NCBI RefSeq assembly: GCF_009827055.1
Contig: NZ_WUMK01000003.1
Span: forward strand, 186,001-250,000
Direction: 5' to 3'
DNA length: 64,000 nt
From: Shinella kummerowiae
Lineage (GTDB): Bacteria > Pseudomonadota > Alphaproteobacteria > Rhizobiales > Rhizobiaceae
In this document: piece by piece, positions 9,741-18,943 of the stretch
Layout: each line of letters starts with the position of its first letter
How positions within the stretch are numbered: the stretch's first letter is position 1
The notes under the pieces: generated by a model
Databases searched by the model: none
What the model saw: only the letters and a program-made list of their open reading frames with translations
Told to the model about the DNA's origin: nothing
Made by a program: the position numbers and the translations under genes

Positions 9741-11630
9741 ATGAAGACCTCGATCGCCACCGTCTCGCTCAGTGGCGACCTGCGTGACAAACTCGGAGCC
9801 ATCGCCAAGGCAGGTTTTGACGGTGTCGAGATCTTCGAAAACGACTTCCTCGTCTTTGACGAGAGCCCGAAACAGCTCGGCCGCATGGTGCGCGATTTCG
9901 GCCTGGAGATCACCCTCTTCCAGCCATTCCGTGATTTCGAGGGCATGCCGGAACCGCTGCGTAGCCGCACCTTCGATCGGGCCGAACGCAAATTCGACCT
10001 CATGCAGGACATGGGCACGGACCTCGTGCTCGTCTGTTCGAACGTTTCCAGCGCCGCCCTCGGTGGCCTGGACCGCGCGGCAGCCGACTTCCACGAACTC
10101 GGCGAGCGCGCGGCAAAACGCGGCCTGCGGGTCGGGTATGAAGCGCTCGCCTGGGGGCGCCATATCCATGATCACCGGGATGCCTGGGAAATCGTGCGGC
10201 GGGCCGATCACGCCAATATCGGGCTGATCCTCGACAGCTTTCACACGCTCGCGCGCAAGATCGATGTCAATTCGATCCGCTCGATCCCGAAAGAGAAGAT
10301 TTTCATCATCCAACTCGCCGATGCGCCGAAGATCGGCATGGACCTTCTCTACTGGAGCCGACACTTCCGCAACATGCCGGGTGAAGGCGAGTTACCGGTC
10401 GAGGCCTTCATGGCGGCCGTCGCGGAGACCGGCTACGATGGTTACCTGTCGCTCGAAATCTTCAACGACCAGTTCCGCGGTGGCTCGCCCGCCGCCATCG
10501 CAGCCGACGGATACCGCTCGCTGGTCTATCTCGGCGACCGGGTCCGCCGCGCCAATCCCGGTCTTTCGGTGAACGTCCCGGACATGCCGGATCGCAGCCG
10601 TGTCGATGGCGTCGCCTTCGTCGAATTCGCGGTAGACGAGACGGAGGCGCCGGCCCTCGAAACGATGATCAGCACCCTCGGCTTTCACCGGGATGCGCGC
10701 CACAAGACCAAGAAAGTCACCGTGTTCCGGCAAGGTGACGTCCGGTTGGTCGTCAATGCGGATGACCGAGGCTTTGCCAGCTCTTCCTATCTGGTGCACG
10801 GCACATCCGCCTATGCGATGGGTCTTCTCGTCGAAGACGCCTGGGCAGCAAGAGCGCGTGCCATCGCCCTCGGCGCCGAAGCCTTCAAACAGCCGCTCGA
10901 CCGCGGCGAGATCGAAATGCCGGCGGTACGCGGCGTCGGCGGCGGCATCATCTACCTTCTGGACCGAAGCACCGACCTCGCCCGCATCTGGGACATCGAG
11001 TTCGATCCGATCGAAGACGGGGCGGGCACGCGCGACGCAGGCCTCCAAACCATCGATCACCTCGCGCAGACGATGCCCTATGACGAGCTTCTCACCTGGC
11101 TGCTGTTCTACACCGCGATCTTCGACGCCGGGAAAACACCCATGGTCGATATCGTCGATCCGTCCGGCCTCGTGCGCAGCCAGGCGATCGAAAACAGCGA
11201 AGGGTCGTTGCGCATCACCATGAACGGCGCGGAAAACCGCAACACTGTCGCCGGGCGCTTCATCACGGAAACCTTCGGTTCCGGTATCCAGCACCTCGCC
11301 TTCACCACCGACGACATCTTCGCCACGGCCGGCGCGCTGGCCGCCAACGGTTTTGCCGCACTTGAGATTTCACCCAACTATTACGACGATCTGGAAGCGC
11401 GCTTCGGCCTGGACCCTGCCCTCACCGAAAAACTCCAGTCCCACAACATCCTTTACGACCGCGACGAACACGGCGAGTATTTCCAGCTCTACAGCCCCAC
11501 CTACCGTGAAGGCTTCTTCTTCGAAATCGTCCAGCGCAAGGGCTATCGCGGCTATGGGGCGGCGAATGCGATTTTCCGCATCGCCGCACTGCGCCGCCAT
11601 CTTCGTCCCATGGGCATGCCGCGCGCTTGA
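9741..11630 (+). CDS. quiC: 3-dehydroshikimate dehydratase fused to a 4-hydroxyphenylpyruvate dioxygenase-like domain
   Basis: A 629-residue two-domain protein. Residues 1-280 form a xylose-isomerase-like TIM barrel with metal-site segments such as GLILDSFHTLAR and YLSLEIFND; this domain turns 3-dehydroshikimate into protocatechuate. Residues 290-629 are a VOC/HPPD-like domain that keeps the iron triad positions (His440 in IDHLA, His518 in GIQHLAF, Glu595 in FFEIVQR). This fusion is known in proteobacterial QuiC-type enzymes. AAGGAGGA precedes the ATG. It closes the TRAP-shikimate operon; the ring-cleavage genes for protocatechuate are not in the window. Confidence 0.88.
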   Translation: MKTSIATVSLSGDLRDKLGAIAKAGFDGVEIFENDFLVFDESPKQLGRMVRDFGLEITLFQPFRDFEGMPEPLRSRTFDRAERKFDLMQDMGTDLVLVCSNVSSAALGGLDRAAADFHELGERAAKRGLRVGYEALAWGRHIHDHRDAWEIVRRADHANIGLILDSFHTLARKIDVNSIRSIPKEKIFIIQLADAPKIGMDLLYWSRHFRNMPGEGELPVEAFMAAVAETGYDGYLSLEIFNDQFRGGSPAAIAADGYRSLVYLGDRVRRANPGLSVNVPDMPDRSRVDGVAFVEFAVDETEAPALETMISTLGFHRDARHKTKKVTVFRQGDVRLVVNADDRGFASSSYLVHGTSAYAMGLLVEDAWAARARAIALGAEAFKQPLDRGEIEMPAVRGVGGGIIYLLDRSTDLARIWDIEFDPIEDGAGTRDAGLQTIDHLAQTMPYDELLTWLLFYTAIFDAGKTPMVDIVDPSGLVRSQAIENSEGSLRITMNGAENRNTVAGRFITETFGSGIQHLAFTTDDIFATAGALAANGFAALEISPNYYDDLEARFGLDPALTEKLQSHNILYDRDEHGEYFQLYSPTYREGFFFEIVQRKGYRGYGAANAIFRIAALRRHLRPMGMPRA

Positions 11631-11678
11631 CGGCGCTTGCGACCGCACTCAGGCCTCGATGCCCCTCCCTTGGCTCGC

Positions 11679-12386
11679 TCAGCGAATGATGAGAAACAAT
11701 CCGCTAACGATGGCAAAGCTCAGGACGCCGATCCGCAGGCCGCGCCCGCCGATACGATGATGCGCAAGCCTTGATACGGCGCTTCCCAGCAGAACCGCCG
11801 GTGTCAGATAGAGCGCTGCCAGAAGCTGCTCCGAGCCCAGGCGCCCGGAAATCGCCAGCACGACGAGCGACATGACCTCGCCAACGAGGAAGCAGAGCGC
11901 AACGGTTGCCCGCAGGACCGGCGCCTTTGCATGCTGGTAGAGCAAGGCGAGCGGCGGGCCGCCGATACCGGTCGCGGTTTCGGTGATGCCCGTGAACAGC
12001 CCGACACCGAGCGCACTCGGCCTGTTCGGCGTGAAGGGTGGGGCGACAAGGGCGGCAGCGGCTGCAACCACCGTGAAAATGCCGACGGCCAGATCCAGCT
12101 GATCCAACGAAAGCGCGGCCAACAACCATAGGCCGGCAAACGTTCCCGCGAACCGGCCCACGGTGATCAAGCGAGCGCCCGACCAGTCGACATGTTCGCG
12201 TTCCCGCACCGCCACATGCAGATTGAGCGGCAGCATCAGCAGGAGCAGGGTGACGGGCAACAGCTCGGGTTTCAACATTCCGACGACGGGGGCGACGATG
12301 AGCGCAAAGCCGATACCGAGCGCCCCCTGAATGAATGCGGAAACGAAGGTCACCGCCGCCAAGATGAAGAAAAGGTCTAGGTTCAT
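11679..12386 (-). CDS. TauE/SafE family membrane transporter
   Basis: A 235-residue protein with about seven or eight hydrophobic segments. The glycine-rich FIQGALGIGFALIVAPVVG near the N-terminus and the repeated TGITETATGIGGPPLALL are the twin motifs of the family, which exports small organic or sulfur anions such as sulfite and sulfoacetate. Its ATG overlaps the amidohydrolase stop by 4 bp, so it is the last gene of the permease-amidohydrolase-exporter operon. It may remove a product of the hydrolase. The substrate is unknown. Confidence 0.82.
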   Translation of the reverse strand: MNLDLFFILAAVTFVSAFIQGALGIGFALIVAPVVGMLKPELLPVTLLLLMLPLNLHVAVREREHVDWSGARLITVGRFAGTFAGLWLLAALSLDQLDLAVGIFTVVAAAAALVAPPFTPNRPSALGVGLFTGITETATGIGGPPLALLYQHAKAPVLRATVALCFLVGEVMSLVVLAISGRLGSEQLLAALYLTPAVLLGSAVSRLAHHRIGGRGLRIGVLSFAIVSGLFLIIR

Positions 12387-13783
12387 GTGTAGTTTCCGAG
12401 ATGACGGTGCGCTTCGGAAAGCGGGTGAATGCGTTGGATCGGTGCCTTCGCGATGGCGGCGGCGGCATCGCCGCGAACTTCTGCCAGCAGCGCCCGCGCA
12501 TCCCAGTCGACAGGCCAGCCTTGCCAGAGCCGAAGCTGCCCATTGGTGAAAACAGCGTCGATCTGGTCGCGATTGCCGTAGCGCACGAGCTCCCAGGGGA
12601 GATCGTACGAGGGAGTGAATTCGGGTCGATCGAGATCAACGAGCAGGAAATCGGCCGCCAAACCCTCGGCAATCGAACCAGTGACGCCCGCCAGGCCCGC
12701 GACATTGGCGGCGCCCGATGTCGCCCGGTCGAGCCAGAGCCAGCCCCCGCCACAGGATGAATCCCCTGTCGCCAGGCCGAAACCTGCGCGTTGCAAACCT
12801 TCGGCCGCGTCCATCAGCCGGAACCCGTCCGCGCGCGTTCCGTCCGTGCCGAGCCCGAAACGGACGCCGAGCGCTGCCATCTGCAGGGCCGGCGCAACCG
12901 CATTTCCTTTCCAGAGGCTGGCGACCGGATTGTAGGCAACGGCGCTGTCGCTCTCACGCAGCAGATTGAGTTCATGCGGCGTGACAAGCGTGGAATGTGC
13001 AAGCAGGACCTGCGGGCCGAGCGCCCCCAGATGCGCGAGATGCTCGATCGGCCGGCGCCCCCTCGCCACGAGGCAGCGTTCGACGGCAACGAGATGTTCG
13101 TTGACATGGGTCTGGAACACCGCCCCGGCCGCTCCAGCCATGTCGCTGACCGCCTTCAGCATCCCGTCGCTGGCCACTTCCGGAATGGATATTGCCAGAG
13201 AGGGATGGATGAGCGGATCGCGTCGGTAGGTGGACAGATGCGCCTCGGCCTGGCGCAGGATCACATCCCCGTCAGGGATGTGCGCCGTGCCGCCGAGATC
13301 GTTGCAGATGAAGCCGACGACGCTGCGCAGCCCGACATCCCGCGCCGCCCGCACCAGCGCACCGATGTGGCCCTCCGACCGGGTGCCGGCATCGACGGCG
13401 GTCGTGAAGCCACCGCGCAGGCATTCCAGCGCGGCTAGTTTGGCGGAAAGATAGACCATGCGCTCGTCCAGGCTGCCTTCCAGCGGCACCCAGATCCGCC
13501 GGAAGATTTCCGACGGCTCTCCGAAGACCAGCGCCTTGCCGAGCGACTGGGTGAGGTGCGTGTGGGTATCGACGAAACCGGGCATCAGGAGATGATCCGG
13601 CAGCTCAAGCGGCACGAGGTCCGGGTAGTCTCTCGCCAAGGCCTGTGCCGTATCCACCCGGCAGAACACCCCGCCGCGCACGACAACTGCCATGCCGGTT
13701 CGCGGGCCTTCCGGCAGAAGCACCTGACCGGGGCGCAAAAGCAGATCACCGGCTCTGGACAGTTTTTCGCGGATCGCGCTCAC
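12383..13783 (-). CDS. amidohydrolase superfamily deaminase/hydrolase (TrzA/AtzA-guanine deaminase-like)
   Basis: About 466 residues from GTG 13783, which overlaps the permease stop by 4 bp (GTGA). The frame extends upstream to 13930, but that part lies in the permease gene and is not expected to be protein. The metal site is visible as PGFVDTHTHL, FQTHVNEH, LAHSTLVTP and GLGTDGTR. Such enzymes remove an amino or chloro group from heterocycles. Coupling to an NCS2 permease suggests a purine, pyrimidine or triazine-like substrate. The exact reaction cannot be read from sequence. Confidence 0.85.
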   Translation of the reverse strand: MSAIREKLSRAGDLLLRPGQVLLPEGPRTGMAVVVRGGVFCRVDTAQALARDYPDLVPLELPDHLLMPGFVDTHTHLTQSLGKALVFGEPSEIFRRIWVPLEGSLDERMVYLSAKLAALECLRGGFTTAVDAGTRSEGHIGALVRAARDVGLRSVVGFICNDLGGTAHIPDGDVILRQAEAHLSTYRRDPLIHPSLAISIPEVASDGMLKAVSDMAGAAGAVFQTHVNEHLVAVERCLVARGRRPIEHLAHLGALGPQVLLAHSTLVTPHELNLLRESDSAVAYNPVASLWKGNAVAPALQMAALGVRFGLGTDGTRADGFRLMDAAEGLQRAGFGLATGDSSCGGGWLWLDRATSGAANVAGLAGVTGSIAEGLAADFLLVDLDRPEFTPSYDLPWELVRYGNRDQIDAVFTNGQLRLWQGWPVDWDARALLAEVRGDAAAAIAKAPIQRIHPLSEAHRHLGNYT

Positions 13784-15147
13784 TCGTTTGCTCCTTGGGG
13801 CGTGGATTGTATCGAAGGCGCCGGGTCCGCCGGATGTCTTGCCGCGCCCTGATGGGAAAAGAGGGCATTGACCAGCACGGCGGTGATGGTGCCCGCGGCA
13901 AGCCCGTTGCCGAGGATCATCTGGGTCCATTGCGGAAACTGGCTGTAGACGCCGGGCACCAGGATCGGCAGCAGCCCGATCGACAGGGCCGAGGCCAGGG
14001 TGAACATCGCACCGTGCTCCCTCAGGTCGACACGGCGCAGCAGGTCGATGCCGATGACGCCGATGATGGAGAACACGATAACCGCCGTGCCGCCGACAAC
14101 GGCGCCCGGCAACGCCGTCGCTATCCGGCCGATCGGCGCGAACAATGCGATCACGACGAGAATGGCGCCGGCCATGGCGGTCACATAGCGCGACTTCACG
14201 TTGGTCGCCCGCACGATGCCGACATTTTCGCCGCTGGTGATGATCAGCGACGTGCCGAACAGACCGCCGACAAGGGACATCAGGGCATCGCCCCGGATGG
14301 TCGCCGGAACGATGGCATGGGCGTCGCCCCGGCGACCGACGATTTCGGCGGTCGCGATGGTCTGGCCGGTCGCCTCGGCCATCGAGATGATCGAGAACAC
14401 GATGAGTGGGATGGCGGCAACGAGATCGAATTTCGGCATGCCGAAGGGGAAGAGTTGCGGCACGGCGATGACCGGCCCGGACAGCACGCCGGAGAAATCC
14501 ATATGGCCGAGGGCGAACGCGACGAGCGAGCCGCCCACCAGGCCGAGCATGACGGCAAGGCGCTGGAGCGTGCCGCTGAAGACGCGGGCGGCGATGATCG
14601 TCAGAACAATGGTGATCAGCGCCAATCCGACCTCGATGGGTGCGGCAAAGCCCTCCGTCCCGGGCTTGCCGGTGATCGTCACGCCGTAGATCCGCACGAG
14701 ATTGACGGAAACCAGCAGCAGCATGGTTCCGACGACGATCGGCGGGAAATAACGGAGCAGCCGGCGAAAGACCGGCAGTGCCAGAAAATAGAAGAGGGCG
14801 GTGATGATGACGGCGCCGACCGCGGTCTGCACATCCGTCTGCTGGGCAATCGCCAGGAAGATGGCAATGGGTGCGCCGCCCGGCACCATGACGAAGGGCA
14901 GACGCGCGCCGAACCCTTTTGGCCCGAAGCTTTGAAGCATCGAGCCGAGACCGCAGACAAAGAAGGTGGCGCTGATCAGCGAGACCGTCACCGTATCGGA
15001 AAAACCGAGCGCCTTGCTCACGAGAAAGACGGCGGTGATCGGCGAGGCCGCCATCACCAGCACATGTTGCAGGCCGAACAGGAAAAGACCGCGCAGCGGC
15101 AGTCTTTCGTCGGCCGGATCGACCACCGAATTCATTTCATATTGCAT
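13780..15147 (-). CDS. NCS2 family nucleobase:cation symporter (xanthine/uracil permease type)
   Basis: A 455-residue inner-membrane protein with about 14 hydrophobic segments. It carries the N-terminal QH motif (GLQHVLVM) and the family signature around GENVGIVRATN. NCS2 members import uracil, xanthine, urate or ascorbate with protons. It is the first gene of a three-gene operon with the amidohydrolase and the TauE-like exporter. Two copies of a LacI-type operator sit upstream. Confidence 0.9.
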   Translation of the reverse strand: MQYEMNSVVDPADERLPLRGLFLFGLQHVLVMAASPITAVFLVSKALGFSDTVTVSLISATFFVCGLGSMLQSFGPKGFGARLPFVMVPGGAPIAIFLAIAQQTDVQTAVGAVIITALFYFLALPVFRRLLRYFPPIVVGTMLLLVSVNLVRIYGVTITGKPGTEGFAAPIEVGLALITIVLTIIAARVFSGTLQRLAVMLGLVGGSLVAFALGHMDFSGVLSGPVIAVPQLFPFGMPKFDLVAAIPLIVFSIISMAEATGQTIATAEIVGRRGDAHAIVPATIRGDALMSLVGGLFGTSLIITSGENVGIVRATNVKSRYVTAMAGAILVVIALFAPIGRIATALPGAVVGGTAVIVFSIIGVIGIDLLRRVDLREHGAMFTLASALSIGLLPILVPGVYSQFPQWTQMILGNGLAAGTITAVLVNALFSHQGAARHPADPAPSIQSTPQGANE

Positions 15148-15179
15148 AGTTTCCTCCTCCCGGCCTCCTCAAGCCGTCA

Positions 15180-15195
15180 TGCAAATCGTTTTGCA
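15180..15195. promoter_or_regulatory. LacI-type operator, copy 1
   Basis: TGCAAATCGTTTTGCA, symmetric at 14 of 16 positions around a central CG, as LacI-family operators often are. It lies 33 bp upstream of the NCS2 permease start and is identical to copy 2, offset by 47 bp. Confidence 0.75.
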
Positions 15196-15226
15196 CGGCG
15201 CGACCACTATCACAAATTCTACCGCT

Positions 15227-15242
15227 TGCAAATCGTTTTGCA
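15227..15242. promoter_or_regulatory. LacI-type operator, copy 2
   Basis: A second exact copy of TGCAAATCGTTTTGCA, 42 bp before the lacI start. With copy 1 it could let one dimer pair repress both divergent genes, or each gene separately. Confidence 0.75.
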
Positions 15243-15283
15243 TACGGCCGGCGCCGTGTTAAGACGTCTCAACAGGAGGGACC

Positions 15284-16288
15284 ATGGGCAAACCGACTAT
15301 CGCCGACCTGGCAAAAGCGGCGGGCGTATCCGCCACGACGGTATCGCACGCATTCAGCGGCCGTCGTTACGTGGACCCCGAAACGCGCAAACGCATCGAG
15401 GCGCTCGCCGAGGCGATAGGTTACCGACCGAATCATCGGGCGCGGCGCCTGCGAACAGGCGGAGCCGGGTCGATCGCTCTCGTCTCATCCATGCCGTTCG
15501 CCGTTGCCGCAGGCCCGTCCAGGCTGGGCTTCCTGATGGAAATTGCCGCGGCCGCCGCCGTCACCGCCTTTTCGCGCGGCATCTCGCTTTGCCTCGTGCC
15601 ACCGCTTGGCCCGCGCGACAGTCTCGACGCCCTCGAAGTGGATGGCGCCATCGTCGTCGAGCCGGAACTCGACGATCCGGTCCTGGACTTCTTCTTCGAC
15701 CGGGGCGTCGAAGTCGTCTCGATCGGACGCGCGCCCGGGCGCGACAGCCTGCCCTTCGTGGATCTTCAAAGCGGCGCGACGGCGCACCTGCTGCTTGATC
15801 ACCTGCTCGAAGGCGGTGGGCGTGTCGGCCTGATAACCGGCCTGCAAAGACGCAATTCCTATATTGAAATGGAAGCCGTCTATGCGGAGCGCGTCGCACA
15901 GGCCGGCTTATCGGCCATCGCCATTCGCGTCGACGAACGCGGCGGCGAGCAAGCCGCAGCCGCGGCCGCCGAACGCCTCCTGCGGGACGATCCGACGATC
16001 TCGGCCCTCTGCGTGCCGGTCGACGCCTTCGCGACCGGCGTTTTGGATGCGGCAGGCATCGTCGGGCGCACTGTCCCGCACGACCTTCGGCTCGCGACGC
16101 GGTATGATGGTATGCGCGCCAGGTTGGCCACGCCTCCCCTCACCGCGGTCGATCTTCATCTCGATCAGGTCGCGGCCGCGGCCGTCGATCTGCTCCTGGC
16201 CCGCCTCGGCCAACTTGATCCCGCACCAACCATCGTCTCGCCGCCATCCCTCGTGCTGCGCGCTTCGTCCGTGTTGCCGTCAAGGTAG
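15284..16288 (+). CDS. LacI family regulator of the permease-amidohydrolase operon
   Basis: A 334-residue protein with an N-terminal LacI helix-turn-helix (TIADLAKAAGVSATTVSHAFSG, then the hinge NHRARRLRTG) and a periplasmic-binding-like effector domain. AGGAGG precedes the ATG. It is divergent from the NCS2 permease operon across a 136-bp gap holding two identical 16-bp operators. The effector is probably the imported heterocycle or its product. Confidence 0.9.
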   Translation: MGKPTIADLAKAAGVSATTVSHAFSGRRYVDPETRKRIEALAEAIGYRPNHRARRLRTGGAGSIALVSSMPFAVAAGPSRLGFLMEIAAAAAVTAFSRGISLCLVPPLGPRDSLDALEVDGAIVVEPELDDPVLDFFFDRGVEVVSIGRAPGRDSLPFVDLQSGATAHLLLDHLLEGGGRVGLITGLQRRNSYIEMEAVYAERVAQAGLSAIAIRVDERGGEQAAAAAAERLLRDDPTISALCVPVDAFATGVLDAAGIVGRTVPHDLRLATRYDGMRARLATPPLTAVDLHLDQVAAAAVDLLLARLGQLDPAPTIVSPPSLVLRASSVLPSR

Positions 16289-16405
16289 ACATCACCGCGA
16301 CCGTGCCGCGCGTCGCCCCGACAACGGTCCCACGGATCGTAAGGCGTAGAAATTATCGGCTGGCGGGTATATCGAGGCGGTATCGGCTTATGGGATGGAC
16401 CGGCA

Positions 16406-17302
16406 ATGAACCTGCGTTTCGTCGAAACCTTCGTTTGGGTCGCGCGGCTCGGAAGTTTTCGCGCGGCGGCCGAGCGGCTGAACGCCACGCAGGCGGCTGT
16501 TTCAAACCGCATCGCCAGCCTTGAAGCGGAGATGGGCTGCGAACTCTTCGAGCGGATGCCGGGCGGCGTGCGACTGTCGACCGTCGGGCAGCGCGCCATG
16601 CAACCGGCCGAGGAACTGCTGAAGGCCGCGACCAGTTTCAAGGTGGCGATCGGCAGTCCGCAGCATCTGCGCGCCACCGTTTCGATCGGCACCATCGATT
16701 CCATCGTGCATGCCTGGCTGCCCAATTTCATCGAGCGCGTGAAGGAGCGCTTCCCCTCGCTCGGGCTCGACCTCAATGTCGACACGTCGCTGGCGATCGG
16801 CCGCGAGGTGAGCGAGCGGCGGCTGGATCTCGCGCTTCTGATGGGCCCGGTCCTCAGTCCGGGCCTCAAGAACATCGACCTCGGCACGATGGAGTGCGCC
16901 TGGGTCGCCGCCCCGTCCTTCGGTCTTGGCGGCCGCGAACTGCGTCTGCAGGACCTTTCCAGCTATCCGGTGCTCACCTTTTCGCGCAACAGCGTGCCGC
17001 ATATCTGGCTGCTCCGGCAGTTCGAGGAACTCGGCGTGCAGCCACCGGTGATTTCCAATTCCAACTCGCTGTCCGCCATGCTGCGGCTTGCCCGCGACGG
17101 CATTGGCGTCGCGCTGTTGCCCGTGCCCATGGTGGTGCCGATGATCGCGGAAGGTGTTGTGGAACGGCTGTCGATCACGCCGCACTTTCCCGCCCTGAAG
17201 CTGCACGCCGTCTATGCGGATGACCCGGAAAACCTAATTCCGTCAATGCTTTCGGTGATTGCCCGCGAAGCCTCACTCGATACGACAGGCATCACGGCAT
17301 AA
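16406..17302 (+). CDS. LysR family regulator
   Basis: A 298-residue LysR protein with a winged helix (NLRFVETFVWVARLGSFRAAAERLNATQAAVSNRI, residues 2-36) and a LysR substrate-binding domain. It is 104 bp upstream of, and on the same strand as, the nitrilase-RraA-ABC importer genes, and probably controls them. The gap contains the weak half-sites TATCGT (near 17345) and ACGATA (near 17374), too little to name an operator. Confidence 0.88.
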   Translation: MNLRFVETFVWVARLGSFRAAAERLNATQAAVSNRIASLEAEMGCELFERMPGGVRLSTVGQRAMQPAEELLKAATSFKVAIGSPQHLRATVSIGTIDSIVHAWLPNFIERVKERFPSLGLDLNVDTSLAIGREVSERRLDLALLMGPVLSPGLKNIDLGTMECAWVAAPSFGLGGRELRLQDLSSYPVLTFSRNSVPHIWLLRQFEELGVQPPVISNSNSLSAMLRLARDGIGVALLPVPMVVPMIAEGVVERLSITPHFPALKLHAVYADDPENLIPSMLSVIAREASLDTTGITA

Positions 17303-17406
17303 GGCAATCTGCACAAGTTTTTTCTATCAGTCCCGACAATTCTTTATCGTTTGTCATTCCAATCACGAGGCCTGACGATACCCCAACTGAGACTTGGAGG
17401 ACTTCG

Positions 17407-18210
17407 ATGAAGATCAGTGTTGTGCAAATGAATTCCGGTTCCGACAAAGCGAAAAACCTCGATGACGCCGAGCGCATGGTGCGTGACGTGGTCGAGGCAG
17501 ATAAGCCGGATCTGGTGGTGCTGCCGGAATATTTCGCCTTTCTCGGAGAGGGACGCGATGCGGTCCACGGCAGTGGCGAAAGCTTTCCGGACGGCCCGAC
17601 CTACAAGCGCTTCGCGGCCCTTGCCAAGGAACTCGGCGTGACGCTGCATTGCGGTTCGATGGTCGAGAAGGCTGGCAACAACCACTACAATGCCACCGTC
17701 GTCTTCGGCCCTGAAGGCACGGAAATCGCCAAATACCGCAAGATCCACCTGTTCGACGTCGACACGCCCGGCGGCGTCTCCTACCGCGAGTCCGACACGA
17801 TCGGCCGTGGCGAGGACGTGGTGACCTACAAGGTCGGCGACACCACCGTCGGCTGCGCCATCTGCTATGACATCCGATTCCCCGAACTCTTCCGGGCGCT
17901 GCGCGACAAGGGCGCGGACGTCATCGTGCTGCCCGCTGCCTTCACCCTGATGACCGGCAAGGACCATTGGGAAGTGCTCGCCCGGGCCCGCGCCATTGAG
18001 ACCCAGACCTATTTCGCCGCTGTCGGCCAGGCCGGCGCCCATGCAGACGGCAAGAAGTGGTGCTGGGGTCACTCCATGGTCATCGATCCCTGGGGCCACA
18101 TGGTCGCCCAGTGCTCGGACGGCGTCGGCACCGCCACGGCCCGTCTCGACCTCGATCGCATCGGTGCGGTGCGCCGCGACGTGCCCGTCGCCCGGCATCA
18201 CGTTTTGTAA
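17407..18210 (+). CDS. nitrilase-superfamily carbon-nitrogen hydrolase
   Basis: A 267-residue protein with the full catalytic triad: Glu41 (LPEYF), Lys112 (YRKIHLFD) and Cys153 (CAICYD). The length and YRKIHLFDVDTPGG segment resemble the Nit1/Nit2 omega-amidase branch more than true nitrilases. It should hydrolyse an amide or N-carbamoyl compound in the cytoplasm. TTGGAGGA precedes the ATG. It heads a likely operon with an RraA-like protein (12 bp downstream) and a polyamine-type importer, whose substrate is probably an amine or amide. Confidence 0.87.
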   Translation: MKISVVQMNSGSDKAKNLDDAERMVRDVVEADKPDLVVLPEYFAFLGEGRDAVHGSGESFPDGPTYKRFAALAKELGVTLHCGSMVEKAGNNHYNATVVFGPEGTEIAKYRKIHLFDVDTPGGVSYRESDTIGRGEDVVTYKVGDTTVGCAICYDIRFPELFRALRDKGADVIVLPAAFTLMTGKDHWEVLARARAIETQTYFAAVGQAGAHADGKKWCWGHSMVIDPWGHMVAQCSDGVGTATARLDLDRIGAVRRDVPVARHHVL

Positions 18211-18222
18211 GGAAGTCTCATC

Positions 18223-18885
18223 ATGTTCATCGTCAATGCCATGCCGCAGCAGATCGCGCCGGCACTCATCAAGAAGATGGAACAGGTCGAGACCGCGACG
18301 GTCGGCCACTTCCTGCATTCAGGCTTCCTCAACCGGGAGTTGCGCGCCGTGCTGCCGGAAAAGCGCATCGCCGGCACAGCGGTCACCGTGCGCCTGCCGC
18401 ACGCCGACTCGACCATCCTGCACTACCTCACCAAGCTGGTACGGCCGGGTGACTTCATCGTCGTCGACCGCTGCGGCGATGACAAACACGCCTGCTGGGG
18501 CGGCGTTGTCACCCATTCGATGAAGCTCGGCGGCATTGTCGGCGCGGTCATCGATGGCCCGGCGACCGATTTCTCCGAGATCCGCCGCGTCGACCTGCCG
18601 ATGTGGTGCCGCGGCCCGTCGCCGATCACCACCAAGATCCTCGGCCTCGAAGGCGCGATCAATGTGCCGGTCTCGGTCGGCGGCCAGACGGTGAACCCCG
18701 GCGACGCCATCATTGCCGATGAAAGCGGTGTGCTGGTGCTCGACCCCTCGAAGGCCGAATGGGCCGTCGACAAGGCGCTCGGTATGCAGGAAAGCGAACT
18801 CGTCCTGCTCGAGCGGCTGCGCAAGGGCGAAAAGCTGCCCGACATTTCCGGCGCCACGAAAATCGTGGAAGCCTCGGCCGCCTGA
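18223..18885 (+). CDS. RraA family protein (HMG/CHA aldolase or oxaloacetate decarboxylase fold)
   Basis: A 220-residue protein with the family core VVDRCGDDKHACWGGVVTHSMKLGGIVGAVIDGPATDF, which holds the glycine-rich site and the acidic metal ligands. Members include the RNase E inhibitor RraA and aldolases that split 4-hydroxy-4-methyl-2-oxoglutarate. Position between an amidase and an importer argues for a metabolic lyase or decarboxylase. The substrate is not predictable. Confidence 0.82.
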   Translation: MFIVNAMPQQIAPALIKKMEQVETATVGHFLHSGFLNRELRAVLPEKRIAGTAVTVRLPHADSTILHYLTKLVRPGDFIVVDRCGDDKHACWGGVVTHSMKLGGIVGAVIDGPATDFSEIRRVDLPMWCRGPSPITTKILGLEGAINVPVSVGGQTVNPGDAIIADESGVLVLDPSKAEWAVDKALGMQESELVLLERLRKGEKLPDISGATKIVEASAA

Positions 18886-18943
18886 GGCGGCCCAATACGA
18901 TAAACATAATGGGAACAATCGGTTCAAGAGGAGAGGAAATCTC

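Noticed and set aside
13784-13930. N-terminal extension of the amidohydrolase
   Set aside because: It overlaps permease coding sequence and has no family match; GTG 13783 overlapping the permease stop is the natural coupled start.
13645-15798. 717-codon open frame on the plus strand
   Set aside because: It lies antisense to the NCS2 permease, whose family motifs are clear. The translated sequence is rich in Asp, Gly, His and Arg, as expected for an antisense shadow in high-GC DNA.
17345-17379. TATCGT and ACGATA half-sites between lysR and the nitrilase gene
   Set aside because: Short arms with a long gap and no T-N11-A form; not enough for an operator call.
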